Made by a program: the position numbers and the translations under genes. The notes beneath the pieces were generated by a model. The model saw nothing but the letters and a program-made list of their open reading frames with translations. It was not told the DNA's origin and did no database searches. A stretch of DNA of 64,000 nt from Theocolax elegans (lineage: Eukaryota > Arthropoda > Insecta > Hymenoptera > Cerocephalidae). Shown here piece after piece: positions 1 to 10,473 of the stretch. The stretch is from positions 11,195,703-11,259,702 of the forward strand of contig CM047431.1 in the NCBI GenBank assembly GCA_026168455.1, in the 5' to 3' direction. Numbering within the stretch: position 1 is the first letter of the stretch; every line of letters begins with the position of its first letter.

Positions 1-660
1 ATCTGCAAACTTTATCAAAAGGCACGACAGCATCTGATGCAAGTATAATAAGGCGCGTAAGCTATGTATATATAGCTAACAAGCCCCTCCATTTTTACTT
101 TCATAAATATTTTATTATTGACCCTTAACTATCGACAATTTATCAATACAACAATGGAGGGTAAAGATTACAAATCTGATATACATAATTTAAATAATAA
201 GTATATCAATGCATATTGCATAATTAACATTGATGACATTATTACTAAAAGTAACTCAGAATATCTCCCACCTCTCGCACTTATTTATGCAGATCACAGA
301 AATCTGTTATAGAATAACAACAACATATCAGTTTTCTATCACCACCCTATGCATCAAAATAATAAAACTATTTTATTTTAAAATATTAATATGAATAACC
401 TTAAATATAATGAAATCATACCAAAAATAGATAGAAAAGACAAATATGTACCAAACACCATCAGATACTGTTGGGGAGTTGAAGATAGTAGATTTAAAGA
501 AAAAACTAGAAAACCGACCATAGGACAGCTCCAAATAGTTATGTATAAAAATACCTCACTGTATTATATAATTCTTTATCTACCACAAATTACTTGTAAA
601 AACTGTTCTTTTAGGTTTTTCTTCGTTAAAACTGCACTTAATGTAATAATATATTATGGT
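1..660. other. AT-rich non-coding stretch
   Basis: I see no recognisable gene or repeat terminus. A 144-codon open frame (391-825, plus) runs through the hairpin at 661-760 and shows no domain, compositional bias or family resemblance, so I treat it as chance. Confidence 0.5.
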
Positions 661-760
661 ACTGTTGTGGGAGATGGTTTTCTTCATTGCTCAAGGTTGT
701 TTGCACGAGTAAAGCAAGTGCAAACATTGAGAAAGGAAAAAAAACAGCTACCACAACAGT
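661..760. repeat. Imperfect 100-nt hairpin, pre-miRNA-sized
   Basis: The left arm (661-706, starting ACTGTTGTGGGAG) and right arm (718-760, ending CCACAACAGT) pair over most of their length with a few bulges, around an 11-nt loop (707-717). The size and bulge pattern resemble an animal pre-miRNA, but a small MITE would look the same. Expression cannot be judged from sequence. Confidence 0.55.
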
Positions 761-2459
761 TTCATACAATATTTTATAATGTTAGAACCTCAAAATCTGA
801 AATGAAATCGGGATTTTATGGTTAAAATACTACCCAGGTAGCACTGTCCGTCTCCGAGATGTTTTTAAAACGTTATTAAGCGTTTTAAGTGTTTTAAACA
901 CGTCTAGAAACGTCTTTAAGACGTTTTGTGCTGACTGGAATATAAATGATCCACACTACAATAATAATTTGAGAGGATGTTGAATTTCGCATTTTGATCA
1001 ATATATATGTGTCACTAACTAAAAAAATTGAGGAATTTTGGCACCAGAGCGCTATTCTATACAGTACTATAAGTAACCTGTCAAACTTTGGAGCACAATT
1101 TTTTGTTATAACTTACCGGATTTACACTAAAATTTGACAGATTACTTATAATACATGTATAGATTAGCCCTCTAATATCAGGAATCTCTAAAAATAATTG
1201 ATAACTGATAAACTAAAAATTGACAAACATATAATATAAGTTATAACTCTAACTTTAGCTTATTCTAAATATTATATGTTTTGTATTTTGTATCTACTTT
1301 TCTCCTTTATGAATATGTCTCATTCTTCTGTAACAAGATATTTTTTTCTATAATATTAATAAATCAATAAATAAATAGAAAACAAATTTTAAACTTGATT
1401 ATAAAAGTAAAAATATATACAATCGAAATTGTTTGAAAAGCTTTTAATTAAAAATTACTTATAGTTATTATTTTAACTAATGAATTGCTTTTTCAAAAAA
1501 TTTCTCTGTAAAACTTTTCTATTTGTTGTAAAGATTATCTTCAAATTTTTTCAATATTTTTTATTCCTAAGAAAATGAAACTGTTGACACAAAATCTTGA
1601 GTTTATAATCGATTATTATGGACAAAATGAATTATTTTAAAAAATTCATTCTGTAAGCTTTGTTTATGTAATAAATTTATAATTATATATTTCAGTTACA
1701 ATTTTTGGATATTTGAAGAAAAATATCTATAAATTGACTACAGCATTGTATTACTTGAGCAAAGTAGAAAACTTTTTTTTTTAAATTTGTTAATTTTACT
1801 TGGTATAAGTAATCTACAAGCTTTGATTTATGTAAGTACACAATGCTGCTCAAATGATGAGTATCACTGCATAAATTTTTAATAAATAAATTGTTAAAAA
1901 ATGTTAATTACTGGAAATCATTTCTACATATATTTGACTATATGTAAGTTATCTATGATTAACAAATAGAAATTAATAAGTCACAATTATTTTTAAAGAA
2001 TCCATTGCGTAACTTATTTCATAAATTCGTTGTATCATAAATTAAAATTATATAAATACATAATTATGATAAAAAAATAATAAACTGTTGTATACTTAAG
2101 AAAAACTCAGTTAATTTGTTAATATTCTGCCAATTTACTATATCACACAAGAACCAACTATGTATATTATATATACATATATATATATATATAAAAACCA
2201 ATAATTACCAACAGACATAACGTAGAATATAAAAATATAAATATATAAATACAAAGAAACAATGTTCTTCTTCTTTGTATTTTGGCACCAATAAACTATC
2301 TATAACAATAAAGATAGACCTGTACAGCACAGATTACTCATTACATGCCAGGAATGTCTGAATGAGGAATCAGGAATCAGGATTGACAGATCCTCAAGGA
2401 AAACACGTAGGCGACGCTAGCGTCGAGTTGTGGCGCGATCCGAGGCATCGCAAACCCAT
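761..2459. other. AT-rich non-coding flank with TA microsatellite
   Basis: No gene is seen. Around 855-926 there is a cluster of short ACGT-centred palindromic words (AAACGTC, GACGTTT, TTTAAA) of the kind found in small hymenopteran MITEs. A TA-rich microsatellite lies near 2160-2193. A less AT-rich patch at 2340-2459 directly flanks the MULE insertion and may be older unique DNA. Confidence 0.5.
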
Positions 2460-2468
2460 CTACAAGAC
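2460..2468 (+). repeat. Left target-site duplication of the 5.6-kb MULE
   Basis: CTACAAGAC directly abuts the left inverted repeat and is repeated exactly at 8073-8081 after the right one. This fixes both element ends to the base. Confidence 0.9.
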
Positions 2469-3400
2469 ACCAACACCCTCCCAGCCTGCAAATGTATCAT
2501 AAAATAAATAAAAAAATATGAAATCGATAGATTTTAATTTGCTCACCTTTGCTACATTGTTTGTTTTATTTGCCCCATTGTCATGTTGAAGAAAAAAAAT
2601 AAACAAGAACGGACAAATCATCCGTAATTATTAATTTACATATCTCCCTTAATATTAGGTTTTCTATTACTTACTGTAGTTAGAAAATTTGCTTGTTCAT
2701 CAATTTAATTTGCCCCGCAATAAAAAAAAAAAACATTGGTTTAATTAATTAAAATTGATAATTATAACAATTAAAAATGGTCTACATAATATATATACAT
2801 ATTTGGGTTATTGCGCATGCGCGTAATTCGTTGACGCGGGTAAATTTAAAAATTAAAATATTTAAAAGGCCATAATTAAAATAAAAGAAGCAAAAGACAG
2901 ATGCACAATAAGATACAATAAAATTATATATATTTAATAATAATATTTTTTATAAATTAAATTTTCTCAACACAATATTAATTATTATTAAAACTTCTTA
3001 ATTATATGCATTAATACTCGTACATTGTCGTAACATATTTAATAATATTGCGAGCAATAAAGACTATATTTATATAATATAAAATAAATTATATTTTTAT
3101 TTGAGCATGTTGTTCTTTTATTTGATGATGCATTTAAATTCAATACGCCATTTATGAACATAACCTCTCTGATCTTACTCGGCTAGCAGTTCCATTTTCA
3201 TCAACTGGCAGATGATTGATTAACTAAAAAAAACAATTAAGTATATATTTATATATTTATTTATAATAATAAATAATATATATATTTTCATGAATATTTA
3301 TCTTTACTATAAAATATTGCACTAATTTTTAATGCTGCATTCTCCATAGAAGTACAATTTTTTTTATATTCTGTCAAATCATCTCTTTTATCCCAATGTC
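2469..3400 (+). repeat. Left terminal inverted repeat of MULE
   Basis: This 932-bp sequence is the reverse complement of 7142-8072 with very few differences; pairing stops abruptly after 3400. Because the right repeat covers the end of the third reading frame, this left repeat contains an antisense copy of the last ~37 codons of the protease-like protein. The NRF1-type palindrome lies at 2812-2823. The promoter for the transposase frames would have to lie here or in 3401-3721. Confidence 0.9.
2812..2823. promoter_or_regulatory. NRF1/Ewg-type palindrome in MULE left repeat
   Basis: TGCGCATGCGCG matches the published NRF1 consensus YGCGCAYGCGCR (Drosophila orthologue: erect wing). Its mirror copy in the right repeat is at 7718-7729. 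Further matches occur at 8402-8413, 10639-10650, 11043-11054, 11726-11737, in every later palindrome of the Foldback element, and at 37967-37978. Confidence 0.45.
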
Positions 3401-3721
3401 TCCAATATGTTTTCTAAAAAATTTGTTAATATTTTATTTTTGATCAATTTTTTGCAATTTTTGAATTTCGCGCAAATTATTTGCCAATTTGAGCACGCTG
3501 ATAGAAAGTAAACAGTATTTTGTATTGTGACGTATTTTTACGTCACAATATACAGAAATGAGTTACATTTTAAGAATTGAAATATACCTACTCTATATGA
3601 AAAAACAAAAGACTATCTAACAACAGTAATAAATTATTTTTATAATAAAAAGAAATGTGATTCATTACTAAAATGATTTAAATTATTATTCGACATTTTT
3701 ATTAATATATATATATAAACT
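3401..3721 (+). promoter_or_regulatory. Leader between left repeat and first MULE frame
   Basis: AT-rich and non-coding. It contains a short perfect palindrome (TTGTGACGTA, five T, ACGTCACAA at about 3525-3547) with two CRE-like TGACGT words. A regulatory role is inference only. Confidence 0.3.
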
Positions 3722-4057
3722 ATGGTTGGGCGAAAGCCAGCAATAGAATCTTTAGATTTATTAGAAAATCTAATAAATTTTAATATTTATAAAAATGATG
3801 GAACATTAATAGAGCGAAGTAGTAACTTATGGGCAAATATATGCAACTCCATGAATAATGTGATAAAGCCAGTAAATCTTTATAATATTGTCCGACAAGA
3901 CAGAAATAATATTTTAACAAAATATAGAAAAGAACTAAATTTACCAGATTTGAATCTAAATAATGACAGTGAAGATCTGCATGATAATCTTAGCAGTGAA
4001 ACTGATATAGATGAAGACGCAGGTAATGAAAAAAAAAAAAAGAAAAATTGGCATTAA
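3722..4057 (+). CDS. N-terminal DNA-binding-like region of MULE protein
   Basis: This 111-residue frame starts at an ATG shortly after an AT-rich leader. Residues ~8-80 form a compact helical pattern (SLDLLENL, LWANICNSM, LYNIVRQDR) like the N-terminal DNA-binding-like domain of insect NOF-type MULE proteins. The rest is acidic (DEDAG) and ends in a lysine run made by the A-tract at about 4028-4040. The next frame overlaps by 47 bases and takes over in the +1 frame exactly at this tract, so this is most likely the true N-terminus of the transposase, detached by one extra A (mutation or assembly error). Family assignment of the domain is from general pattern and is moderate. Confidence 0.6.
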   Translation: MVGRKPAIESLDLLENLINFNIYKNDGTLIERSSNLWANICNSMNNVIKPVNLYNIVRQDRNNILTKYRKELNLPDLNLNNDSEDLHDNLSSETDIDEDAGNEKKKKKNWH

Positions 4058-6326
4058 AAATAAAAATAAGAATATAGAATTTAATATACAATTGCCAAGA
4101 AAAATGTGGAATGAGATAAGCCCAATAAATGTAGAATATCAAGATGGTCGTAAAGGAAAAAAGTTGAAAGATTGTTGGACGTACACACTCAGAAGCATTA
4201 TTTGGGAAGAAAAAAAGTTACCCTGCAGTTATAGCTTTAAATGTCATACCGTAAATGAATCCACTTACCCATATATAAATATTAATGGTTTCTGTACTGT
4301 ATGCAATAATCCAATTTTTATAAAATGTGAAGAAATAGTGAAGGACTCAGATGAATCAGTTATATTTATTGTAAATGCAATAGATTCCAGTCATATACCT
4401 CATAATGCTTCAAAAGTTCGATTACAGAAATCTGAAAAAGAAAAAATAGAAAAAGAAGTTAGACATATATATCCAAAAATGTGGAGAAGAGAAAAGGCAA
4501 AAGAAATTATGAATCATGGAGATGCAGAACCAGCTCACTTATATAATTTACGTCAACTCCAAAGAGCAAAGCAAGATGCTAAAAGTAAAGAACTAAATAT
4601 ACAACCGGGTACAACGTTATTCGACTCACTGTTACAAATGAAAAATGATGTAGAATTTGGTAAATTTATACAACATATTGGATTAGATTATTTTTATGTA
4701 CTATATTGGTCAAAAGAACAAATAAGTCTTCATAATGCAATACTAAAATACCTAGGTAGTCCATTATCTTTAGATGCAACTGGATCTGTAACCACAAAAA
4801 TAAAAAGACCAAACGGTGATTCAAGTCACATTTTCCTATCTATATTGTGTACGCATGTGGGTAACAATATTATACCACTAACACAAATGCTGTCTGAGAA
4901 AAATGACACTATCTTTTATAATTTTTGGCTTCAAAATTGGGTACAATCAGGTGCAAAAATACCCAAAGAAATTGTTACTGACATGGGTCAAGCAATAAGA
5001 AACGGTATTTGTTTAACATTTAATGGAATTAATTTCCGTACATATAATGATATATGTTTAGAAATTTTACTTAATAAAAAAACTATTATACAATTAAATA
5101 CACAGCTTAGAACAGACATAGCTCATGTTCAACATGCGGTAACAAAGTGGGTTTGTTTCAATAACTGCAATGAAAAAGCCAAAATTTTCTTAAAAAGATG
5201 CTTTGGGTATCTTACAACAATGGATCAATTAAGTCAATTTCAGCAATGTTTAAAACAAGTATTTACTGTAGTTTATAGTAAGTATTATGATAAAAGATGT
5301 CAGGATGCATTAAATAGCTTAATTGAAAAACTAAGAACATTTAAATTTGTTGATGACTTAAATAATTCTAGCATTTTGAAAGAAAAAGATGATGTAGATA
5401 TAAACTTTGATTTATTAAATGAAGATCAACTAAGTTTTCAATTTACAAACAAAATTTTACAGAAAGTTTTAAAAGAAATTGCCAATGCAAATAATTCTTT
5501 TGTTGGAGCTCAAAGTAATGATTATTATCTCCCTGAGTTTGGTGACAGATTGTTACAGTTATGTACAGAGTTTCCATGTTGGACTAATCTTATGAATAAA
5601 TATTTTAATAATAAAAATGAAATTGCAACTTCTGCAAGGTCTGAAACATACTTTGGCGAGTTTAAGAAACATTTAGAGAGTGTAGTTCGAGCAGATAAAG
5701 TTTTAAAAAGCCACTGTCGTCAGATAGATGCAGATTGTAAAATTGGTTGGGCAGCTTTAGATAATTTAAAGAAAGAATGTAAATTAGAAAGACAGAATTA
5801 TTTAGAAGATAAAATTACATATTTGAGAGAAGAGGAAACATGGAAAAATAAAAATAAAATAGAATATTTTAACGAGACTGATGATTTGTCTCATGAAATT
5901 CAAATAGATTCATTAAGTGAAATAGACTTGAAAATAACATGCTCTTCACCTTCACATACTGAAAATATTGCAAAAGTAAATGTATCGCTGCCAAATAATA
6001 TTACACCTATTAAACAAGAAACTATTAATGAAATAGATACTTCAAATGATATGCATTTATCACTTTCCAATCATGACTACACACCATTCGCAGAAAATAG
6101 CTTAATGATTTCTAATTATAATTGCACACAACTCACTGTAAACGACATATCACTTTCTGATCATGACTACACATCTCTCGCTGGAAAAAATGTATCATTG
6201 CCTGATCATAAATACATGACAATCAGTATGGAAGACTTATCACCTACACCATTGATTTCACAAGATAAACTGCCAGTATCCATTGATTTGAAGAAAAAAA
6301 GAAACATACGTCTCTCCAGATCCTGA
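4011..6326 (+). CDS. MULE-type DDE transposase (core)
   Basis: This 771-residue frame carries the element's recombinase, expected to act in the nucleus on the long inverted repeats. A Cys/His-rich segment (C72, C78, H79, C95, C98, C106) fits the zinc-binding domain before MULE catalytic cores. Candidate catalytic residues are D255 in LDATG, D324 in VTDMGQA and E545 in SARSETYF; the third is the least certain. Residues ~680-750 hold degenerate repeats of a Ser/Asp-HDYT motif of unknown role. The first ~10 codons read through the A-tract, and the real protein probably begins in the 3722 frame. The stop at 6326 lies just after an A7 tract (6292-6299), beyond which the +1 frame continues into the protease-like part. 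No internal stops are present. Confidence 0.75.
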   Translation: MKTQVMKKKKRKIGIKNKNKNIEFNIQLPRKMWNEISPINVEYQDGRKGKKLKDCWTYTLRSIIWEEKKLPCSYSFKCHTVNESTYPYININGFCTVCNNPIFIKCEEIVKDSDESVIFIVNAIDSSHIPHNASKVRLQKSEKEKIEKEVRHIYPKMWRREKAKEIMNHGDAEPAHLYNLRQLQRAKQDAKSKELNIQPGTTLFDSLLQMKNDVEFGKFIQHIGLDYFYVLYWSKEQISLHNAILKYLGSPLSLDATGSVTTKIKRPNGDSSHIFLSILCTHVGNNIIPLTQMLSEKNDTIFYNFWLQNWVQSGAKIPKEIVTDMGQAIRNGICLTFNGINFRTYNDICLEILLNKKTIIQLNTQLRTDIAHVQHAVTKWVCFNNCNEKAKIFLKRCFGYLTTMDQLSQFQQCLKQVFTVVYSKYYDKRCQDALNSLIEKLRTFKFVDDLNNSSILKEKDDVDINFDLLNEDQLSFQFTNKILQKVLKEIANANNSFVGAQSNDYYLPEFGDRLLQLCTEFPCWTNLMNKYFNNKNEIATSARSETYFGEFKKHLESVVRADKVLKSHCRQIDADCKIGWAALDNLKKECKLERQNYLEDKITYLREEETWKNKNKIEYFNETDDLSHEIQIDSLSEIDLKITCSSPSHTENIAKVNVSLPNNITPIKQETINEIDTSNDMHLSLSNHDYTPFAENSLMISNYNCTQLTVNDISLSDHDYTSLAGKNVSLPDHKYMTISMEDLSPTPLISQDKLPVSIDLKKKRNIRLSRS

Positions 6327-6330
6327 GATA

Positions 6331-7254
6331 TTGCTAAAACTCCAAAAGCCGGACTGTAAAAGAAAAGGTAAAGGAATTATGAAAAATGCTAACAGACAAC
6401 TACCAAGATCATACAAAGCTAATAAAATAGTATTTCTAAATACTTGCGCTTTTGATACATTAATGGAAATTATGAGTAATGCTTGTTGCAATGTTTTAGA
6501 TTTTCAAAATTTTATGAAAAAGAATGTAAACAGTATTGCATTAAAAAAAAATACTTGTTATGCCACAGCAATATTGGAGTATTGTTCATCTGGACCTAGT
6601 GTGTCAGTTTATGCAAGACGTGCACATATATTGTATTCTATAACACCTCCCAAAAATAATGTTGTAAATTGTGATATTAATTTATCTGCTTTATTTACCT
6701 CTTTAACAAAACCATATGAATGTACAGTTGAATACTTATCATGCACACTTTGTAATATAACTGAAATAAGAAGAAGACCAATAACATTTATACCAAATTT
6801 AAAAATTGCTTGGGAGAACTTTTATAATTTTGAAGAAGAATTAAACAAGACATTTCAAAATAATGTAAAAATTTGTCCATCGTGCAATCAGAACAGCAAT
6901 TCTATAAGTTATAATTTAGGACCTTACCTGTATATAGACTGTGATGAAGCATACAGACCATCTTCATATAGCAAAAGTCTCAATATCGATTCATCAAATT
7001 TTACAACAAATATCAAGGATATACCTGAAACAATAACAATAAAAGACAGCAATTATGTTTTATGTGGTATAGCAATTTTTAAAGCCCCACTTCAAGAAAA
7101 TGGAATGGGTCATTACATTGCTCTGTGTAGAAGCATTCATGGACATTGGGATAAAAGAGATGATTTGACAGAATATAAAAGAAATTGTACTTCTATGGAG
7201 AATGCAGCATTAAAAATTAGTGCAATATTTTATAGTAAAGGTAAATATTCATGA
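6331..7254 (+). CDS. USP (C19)-like deubiquitinase domain carried by MULE
   Basis: The frame is open from about 6290, in +1 relation to the transposase; the first listed codon is TTG, not ATG, so it is probably the C-terminal part of the same polypeptide. It has the ordered signature of a ubiquitin-specific protease: a Cys box (VFLNTCAFDTL, C39), a paired-CxxC zinc finger (C138-C141 and C182-C185) as in the USP fingers subdomain, and a His box (GMGHYIAL, H261) followed by W and DD residues. At ~300 residues it matches the usual catalytic-domain length. The end of the frame lies inside the right inverted repeat. The expected activity is cleavage of ubiquitin or a ubiquitin-like protein, inferred only from motifs. 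Viral or ULP1-type proteases are less likely because of the zinc pairs. Confidence 0.6.
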   Translation: MLKLQKPDCKRKGKGIMKNANRQLPRSYKANKIVFLNTCAFDTLMEIMSNACCNVLDFQNFMKKNVNSIALKKNTCYATAILEYCSSGPSVSVYARRAHILYSITPPKNNVVNCDINLSALFTSLTKPYECTVEYLSCTLCNITEIRRRPITFIPNLKIAWENFYNFEEELNKTFQNNVKICPSCNQNSNSISYNLGPYLYIDCDEAYRPSSYSKSLNIDSSNFTTNIKDIPETITIKDSNYVLCGIAIFKAPLQENGMGHYIALCRSIHGHWDKRDDLTEYKRNCTSMENAALKISAIFYSKGKYS

Positions 7255-8072
7255 AAATATATATATTATTTATTATTATAAATAAATATATAAATATATA
7301 CTTAATTGTTTTTTTTAGTTAATCAATCATCTGCCAGTTGATGAAAATGGAACTGCTAGCCGAGTAAGATCAGAGAGGTTATGTTCATAAATGGCGTATT
7401 GAATTTAAATGCATCATCAAATAAAAGAACAACATGCTCAAATAAAAATATAATTTATTTTATATTATATAAATATAGTCTTTATTGCTCGCAATATTAT
7501 TAAATATGTTACGACAATGTACGAGTATTAATGCATATAATTAAGAAGTTTTAATAATAATTAATATTGTGTTGAGAAAATTTAATTTATAAAAATATTA
7601 TTATTAAATATATATAATTTTATTGTATCTTATTGTGCATCTGTCTTTTGCTTCTTTTATTTTAATTATGGCCTTTTAAATATTTTAATTTTTAAATTTA
7701 CCCGCGTCAACGAATTACGCGCATGCGCAATAACCCAAATATGTATATATATTATGTAGACCATTTTTAATTGTTATAATTATCAATTTTAATTAATTAA
7801 ACCAATGTTTTTTTTTTTTATTGCGGGGCAAATTAAATTGATGAACAAGCAAATTTTCTAACTACAGTAAGTAATAGAAAACCTAATATTAAGGGAGATA
7901 TGTAAATTAATAATTACGGATGATTTGTCCGTTCTTGTTTATTTTTTTTCTTCAACATGACAATGGGGCAAATAAAACAAACAATGTAGCAAAGGTGAGC
8001 AAATTAAAATCTATCGATTTCATATTTTTTTATTTATTTTATGATACATTTGCAGGCTGGGAGGGTGTTGGT
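7142..8072 (-). repeat. Right terminal inverted repeat of MULE
   Basis: This 931-bp sequence matches the reverse complement of 2469-3400. It begins inside the protease-like coding frame just after its His box and runs through the stop codon to the element end. Confidence 0.9.
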
Positions 8073-8081
8073 CTACAAGAC
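8073..8081 (+). repeat. Right target-site duplication of the 5.6-kb MULE
   Basis: CTACAAGAC is an exact copy of 2460-2468. Confidence 0.9.
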
Positions 8082-8442
8082 TCATTTAAATATGTCTTAT
8101 TGTCAATATTGTTCCACCATCCCCCTCCCAACCGTAAAATATATGATATTGTAAAGTTTATTAATAATGTTTATTAAATTTGTACAGTTATATATTTTGC
8201 AGAAAAAAATATTGAAAATCTGGTGAAATACAAAATATGTAAACACGTGTAACTTAGCTCCTATAAGGTTTCTTAAGTATTAAACAGCATAGAAAAATTG
8301 AACAATTGTTTCTTTAATTTGTACAATATCAATTTATCGCAAATAATTATTAGTTTTTGGTTAAATCGGTAAAAACTGCATGACTCAAGATTCAAGCATA
8401 ATGCGCATGCGCATCATTGATAAAATATAATATTGTCATCAT

Positions 8443-8476
<34 letters not shown>
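8082..8476. other. AT-rich spacer with NRF1-type site and TA tract
   Basis: No gene is seen. TGCGCATGCGCA occurs at 8402-8413, and a TA microsatellite at 8448-8476 is the landing site of the next palindrome. Confidence 0.5.
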
Positions 8477-8478
<2 letters not shown>

Positions 8479-10117
8479 GTGGTTCTCTGTGACATCGAAG
8501 ATGAAAAAAATAAATATTGCTATAACTGTGGGAATATGTTTTAGAGGTATCCAGTAGTTCTCCTGAATTTTTCAGATTTTTTCTGGGCCATTATTTTAAG
8601 TTACAGAGAGTCAAAGTTGACATTTTAGCACTTTTTTGCATTATATGCCCATTTTCATGAATTTTTAGCTCCCAGGGGATGCATTTTTCACTAAAAACAT
8701 AAGTATGACTTTTTTTGTAAAATTTTCCGAACTTTTCATTAAAAATACTTTAAAGACATAAATGTATGCTGTCACACTCTTGTAAGCCATTTAAACCTTA
8801 AATAGTGAAAATCAGCAATTCTGCTCCGGACTCTGGTAACCTAATACTGTCTAAAGATGTCTTTTTATAGTCAGAAACTGCTTAAAAATTTCCAGAGTGG
8901 GTCTAAATCATTAAGATCACTTATGGTCAAAATATCCGGGAAAAGTGCCCGAAATATTAATAGAAATGTATATTTGTTGCCTTATAACGATGAATCTAGT
9001 AGCATGGTCATTGCAAAAAAATTTGTGCACTTACCTTGGAATGGTAGAAAAGTATCTCCACTTGTTTCAGTATCCATCTAATCCCCTGTAAGCTGCTAAA
9101 ATACAAATATATTATACAAATGTAAAAAATTAATTTTTAAACATTTATAATGCTGAATTTTTAGTTTTACATCCCTACAAGAATTATAATACTAATCTGA
9201 AGGATTACTATAAATATATAAACATCATTATTACAATAACTGAATATACGTATTAATACAAAAGATATATAAATAAATCGGATATATAATTATAATGAAT
9301 AATATGATAACGTGACAGTGACAAGTTTGTGAAATCTAAACAATGTATTGCTGAATAATAATAATAATAATGTTGATACTTTTATAGTAATCCTTCAGAT
9401 TAGTATTATAATTCTTGTAAGGGATGTAAAACTAAAATCCAGCATTATAAATGTTTAAAAAATAATTTTTTATAATTTTATAATATTTGTATTTTTAGCA
9501 GCTTACAGGGGATTAGATGGATACTGAAACAAGTGGAGATACTTTTCTACCATTCCAAGGTAAGTGCATAAATTTTTTTGCAATGATCATGCTACTAGAT
9601 TCATCGTTATAAGGCAACAAATATACATTTCTATTAATATTTCGGGCACTTTTCCCGGATATTTTGACCATAAGTGATCTTAATGATTTAGACCCACTCT
9701 GGAAATTTTTAAGCAGTTTCTGACTATAAAAAGACATCTTTTAGACAGTATTAGGTTTACCAGAGTCCGGAGCAGAATTGCTGATTTTCACTATTTAAGG
9801 TTAAATGGCTTACAAGAGTGTGACAGCATACATTTATGTCTTTAAAAGTATTTTTAATGAAAGTTCGGAAAATTTTACAAAAAAAGTCATACTTATGTTT
9901 TTTAGTGAAAAATGCATCCCCTGGGAGCTAAAAATTCATGAAAATGGCATATAATGCAAAAAAGTGCTAAAATGTCAACTTTGACTCTCTGTAACTTAAA
10001 ATAATGGCCCAGAAAAAATCTGAAAAAATTCAGAAGAACTACTGGATACCTCTAAAACATATTCCCATAGTTATAGCAATATTTATTTTTTTCATCTTCG
10101 ATGTCACAGAGAACCAC

Positions 10118-10119
<2 letters not shown>
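8477..10119. mobile_element. Fold-back palindrome element (family A) in TA tract
   Basis: This 1,643-bp inverted repeat begins GGGTGGTTCTCTGTGAC and ends with its complement. The arms (8477-9214 and 9381-10119) are nearly identical around a 166-bp loop. It is flanked on both sides by TA microsatellite, consistent with a TA target but too repetitive to define a duplication. Each arm holds the same 74-codon open frame (8857-9081 plus; 9513-9737 minus), which simply mirrors the palindrome and has no recognised domain. Transcription across it would give a ~740-bp double-stranded hairpin. No transposase is encoded. Confidence 0.7.
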
Positions 10120-10151
<32 letters not shown>

Positions 10152-10154
<3 letters not shown>

Positions 10155-10305
10155 TGGTTCTCTGTGATATCGAAGATGAAAAAAATTAATATTGTTATAA
10201 CTGTGGAAATATGTTTTAGAGGTATCCAGTAGTTCTCCTGAATTTTTCAGATTTTTTCGGGGCCATTATATTAAGTTACAGAGAGTCTAAATTGACATTT
10301 TAGCA
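10152..10305 (+). mobile_element. Second family-A fold-back copy, left fragment
   Basis: It starts GGCTGGTTCTCTGTGA after a shared TA tract (10120-10151) and follows the left arm of 8477-10119 for ~154 bp. It then breaks at ATTTTAGCA, where the giant Foldback element is inserted. The arm resumes at 26862. Confidence 0.75.
10297..10305 (+). repeat. Left 9-bp target duplication of giant Foldback element
   Basis: ATTTTAGCA, repeated exactly at 26862-26870. The unoccupied site is seen in the neighbouring fold-back copy at about 8617-8625. Confidence 0.85.
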
Positions 10306-10473
10306 ACCACCTATACCCCAGCCTGCAAATATGCCGTATTTGCTATAAAAAAAATACTACGAGGCGGCATTTAAACTGCATTTTCTAAAAAAATTGGTTT
10401 CGAAAACTGCACCCTTATCAATTTTCCGAAAAAAATGAAATATGCAGGTTCCGATTGCCGAATATTGAAGCAA
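10306..10473 (+). repeat. Outer left terminal inverted repeat of Foldback element
   Basis: 168 bp complementary to 26694-26861 with few changes. It breaks at GAAGCAA because the right side has lost ~60 bp and gained a ~960-bp insertion there. Confidence 0.85.

Larger units (their letters stand above)
2469..8072 (+). mobile_element. MULE (NOF/Foldback-type) DNA transposon, near-complete
   Basis: This 5,604-bp element is bounded by long terminal inverted repeats (2469-3400 and 7142-8072) ending in ACCAACACCCTCCC. It is flanked by a perfect 9-bp duplication CTACAAGAC at 2460-2468 and 8073-8081. Long inverted repeats, 9-bp duplications and a DDE transposase with upstream Cys residues are the hallmarks of the Foldback/NOF branch of Mutator-like elements. 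Three successive plus-strand frames fill the centre (3722-7254). Each switches to the next by the same +1 step at an A-homopolymer (about 4028-4040 and 6292-6299), so the element probably encodes one protein of roughly 1,180 residues broken by two one-base indels. Nearly matching repeats and an intact duplication suggest a fairly recent insertion. Confidence 0.85.

Noticed and set aside
391..825. 144-codon frame near the left end
   Set aside because: It crosses the 661-760 hairpin and has no domain; composition is that of AT-rich non-coding DNA.
3722..7254. Programmed frameshifting in the MULE
   Set aside because: Both steps lie at long A-runs in an assembly with many homopolymer indels; error or mutation is simpler.
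8857..9737. Identical 74-codon frames on opposite strands
   Set aside because: They are the two arms of one palindrome; no motif or start context supports translation.
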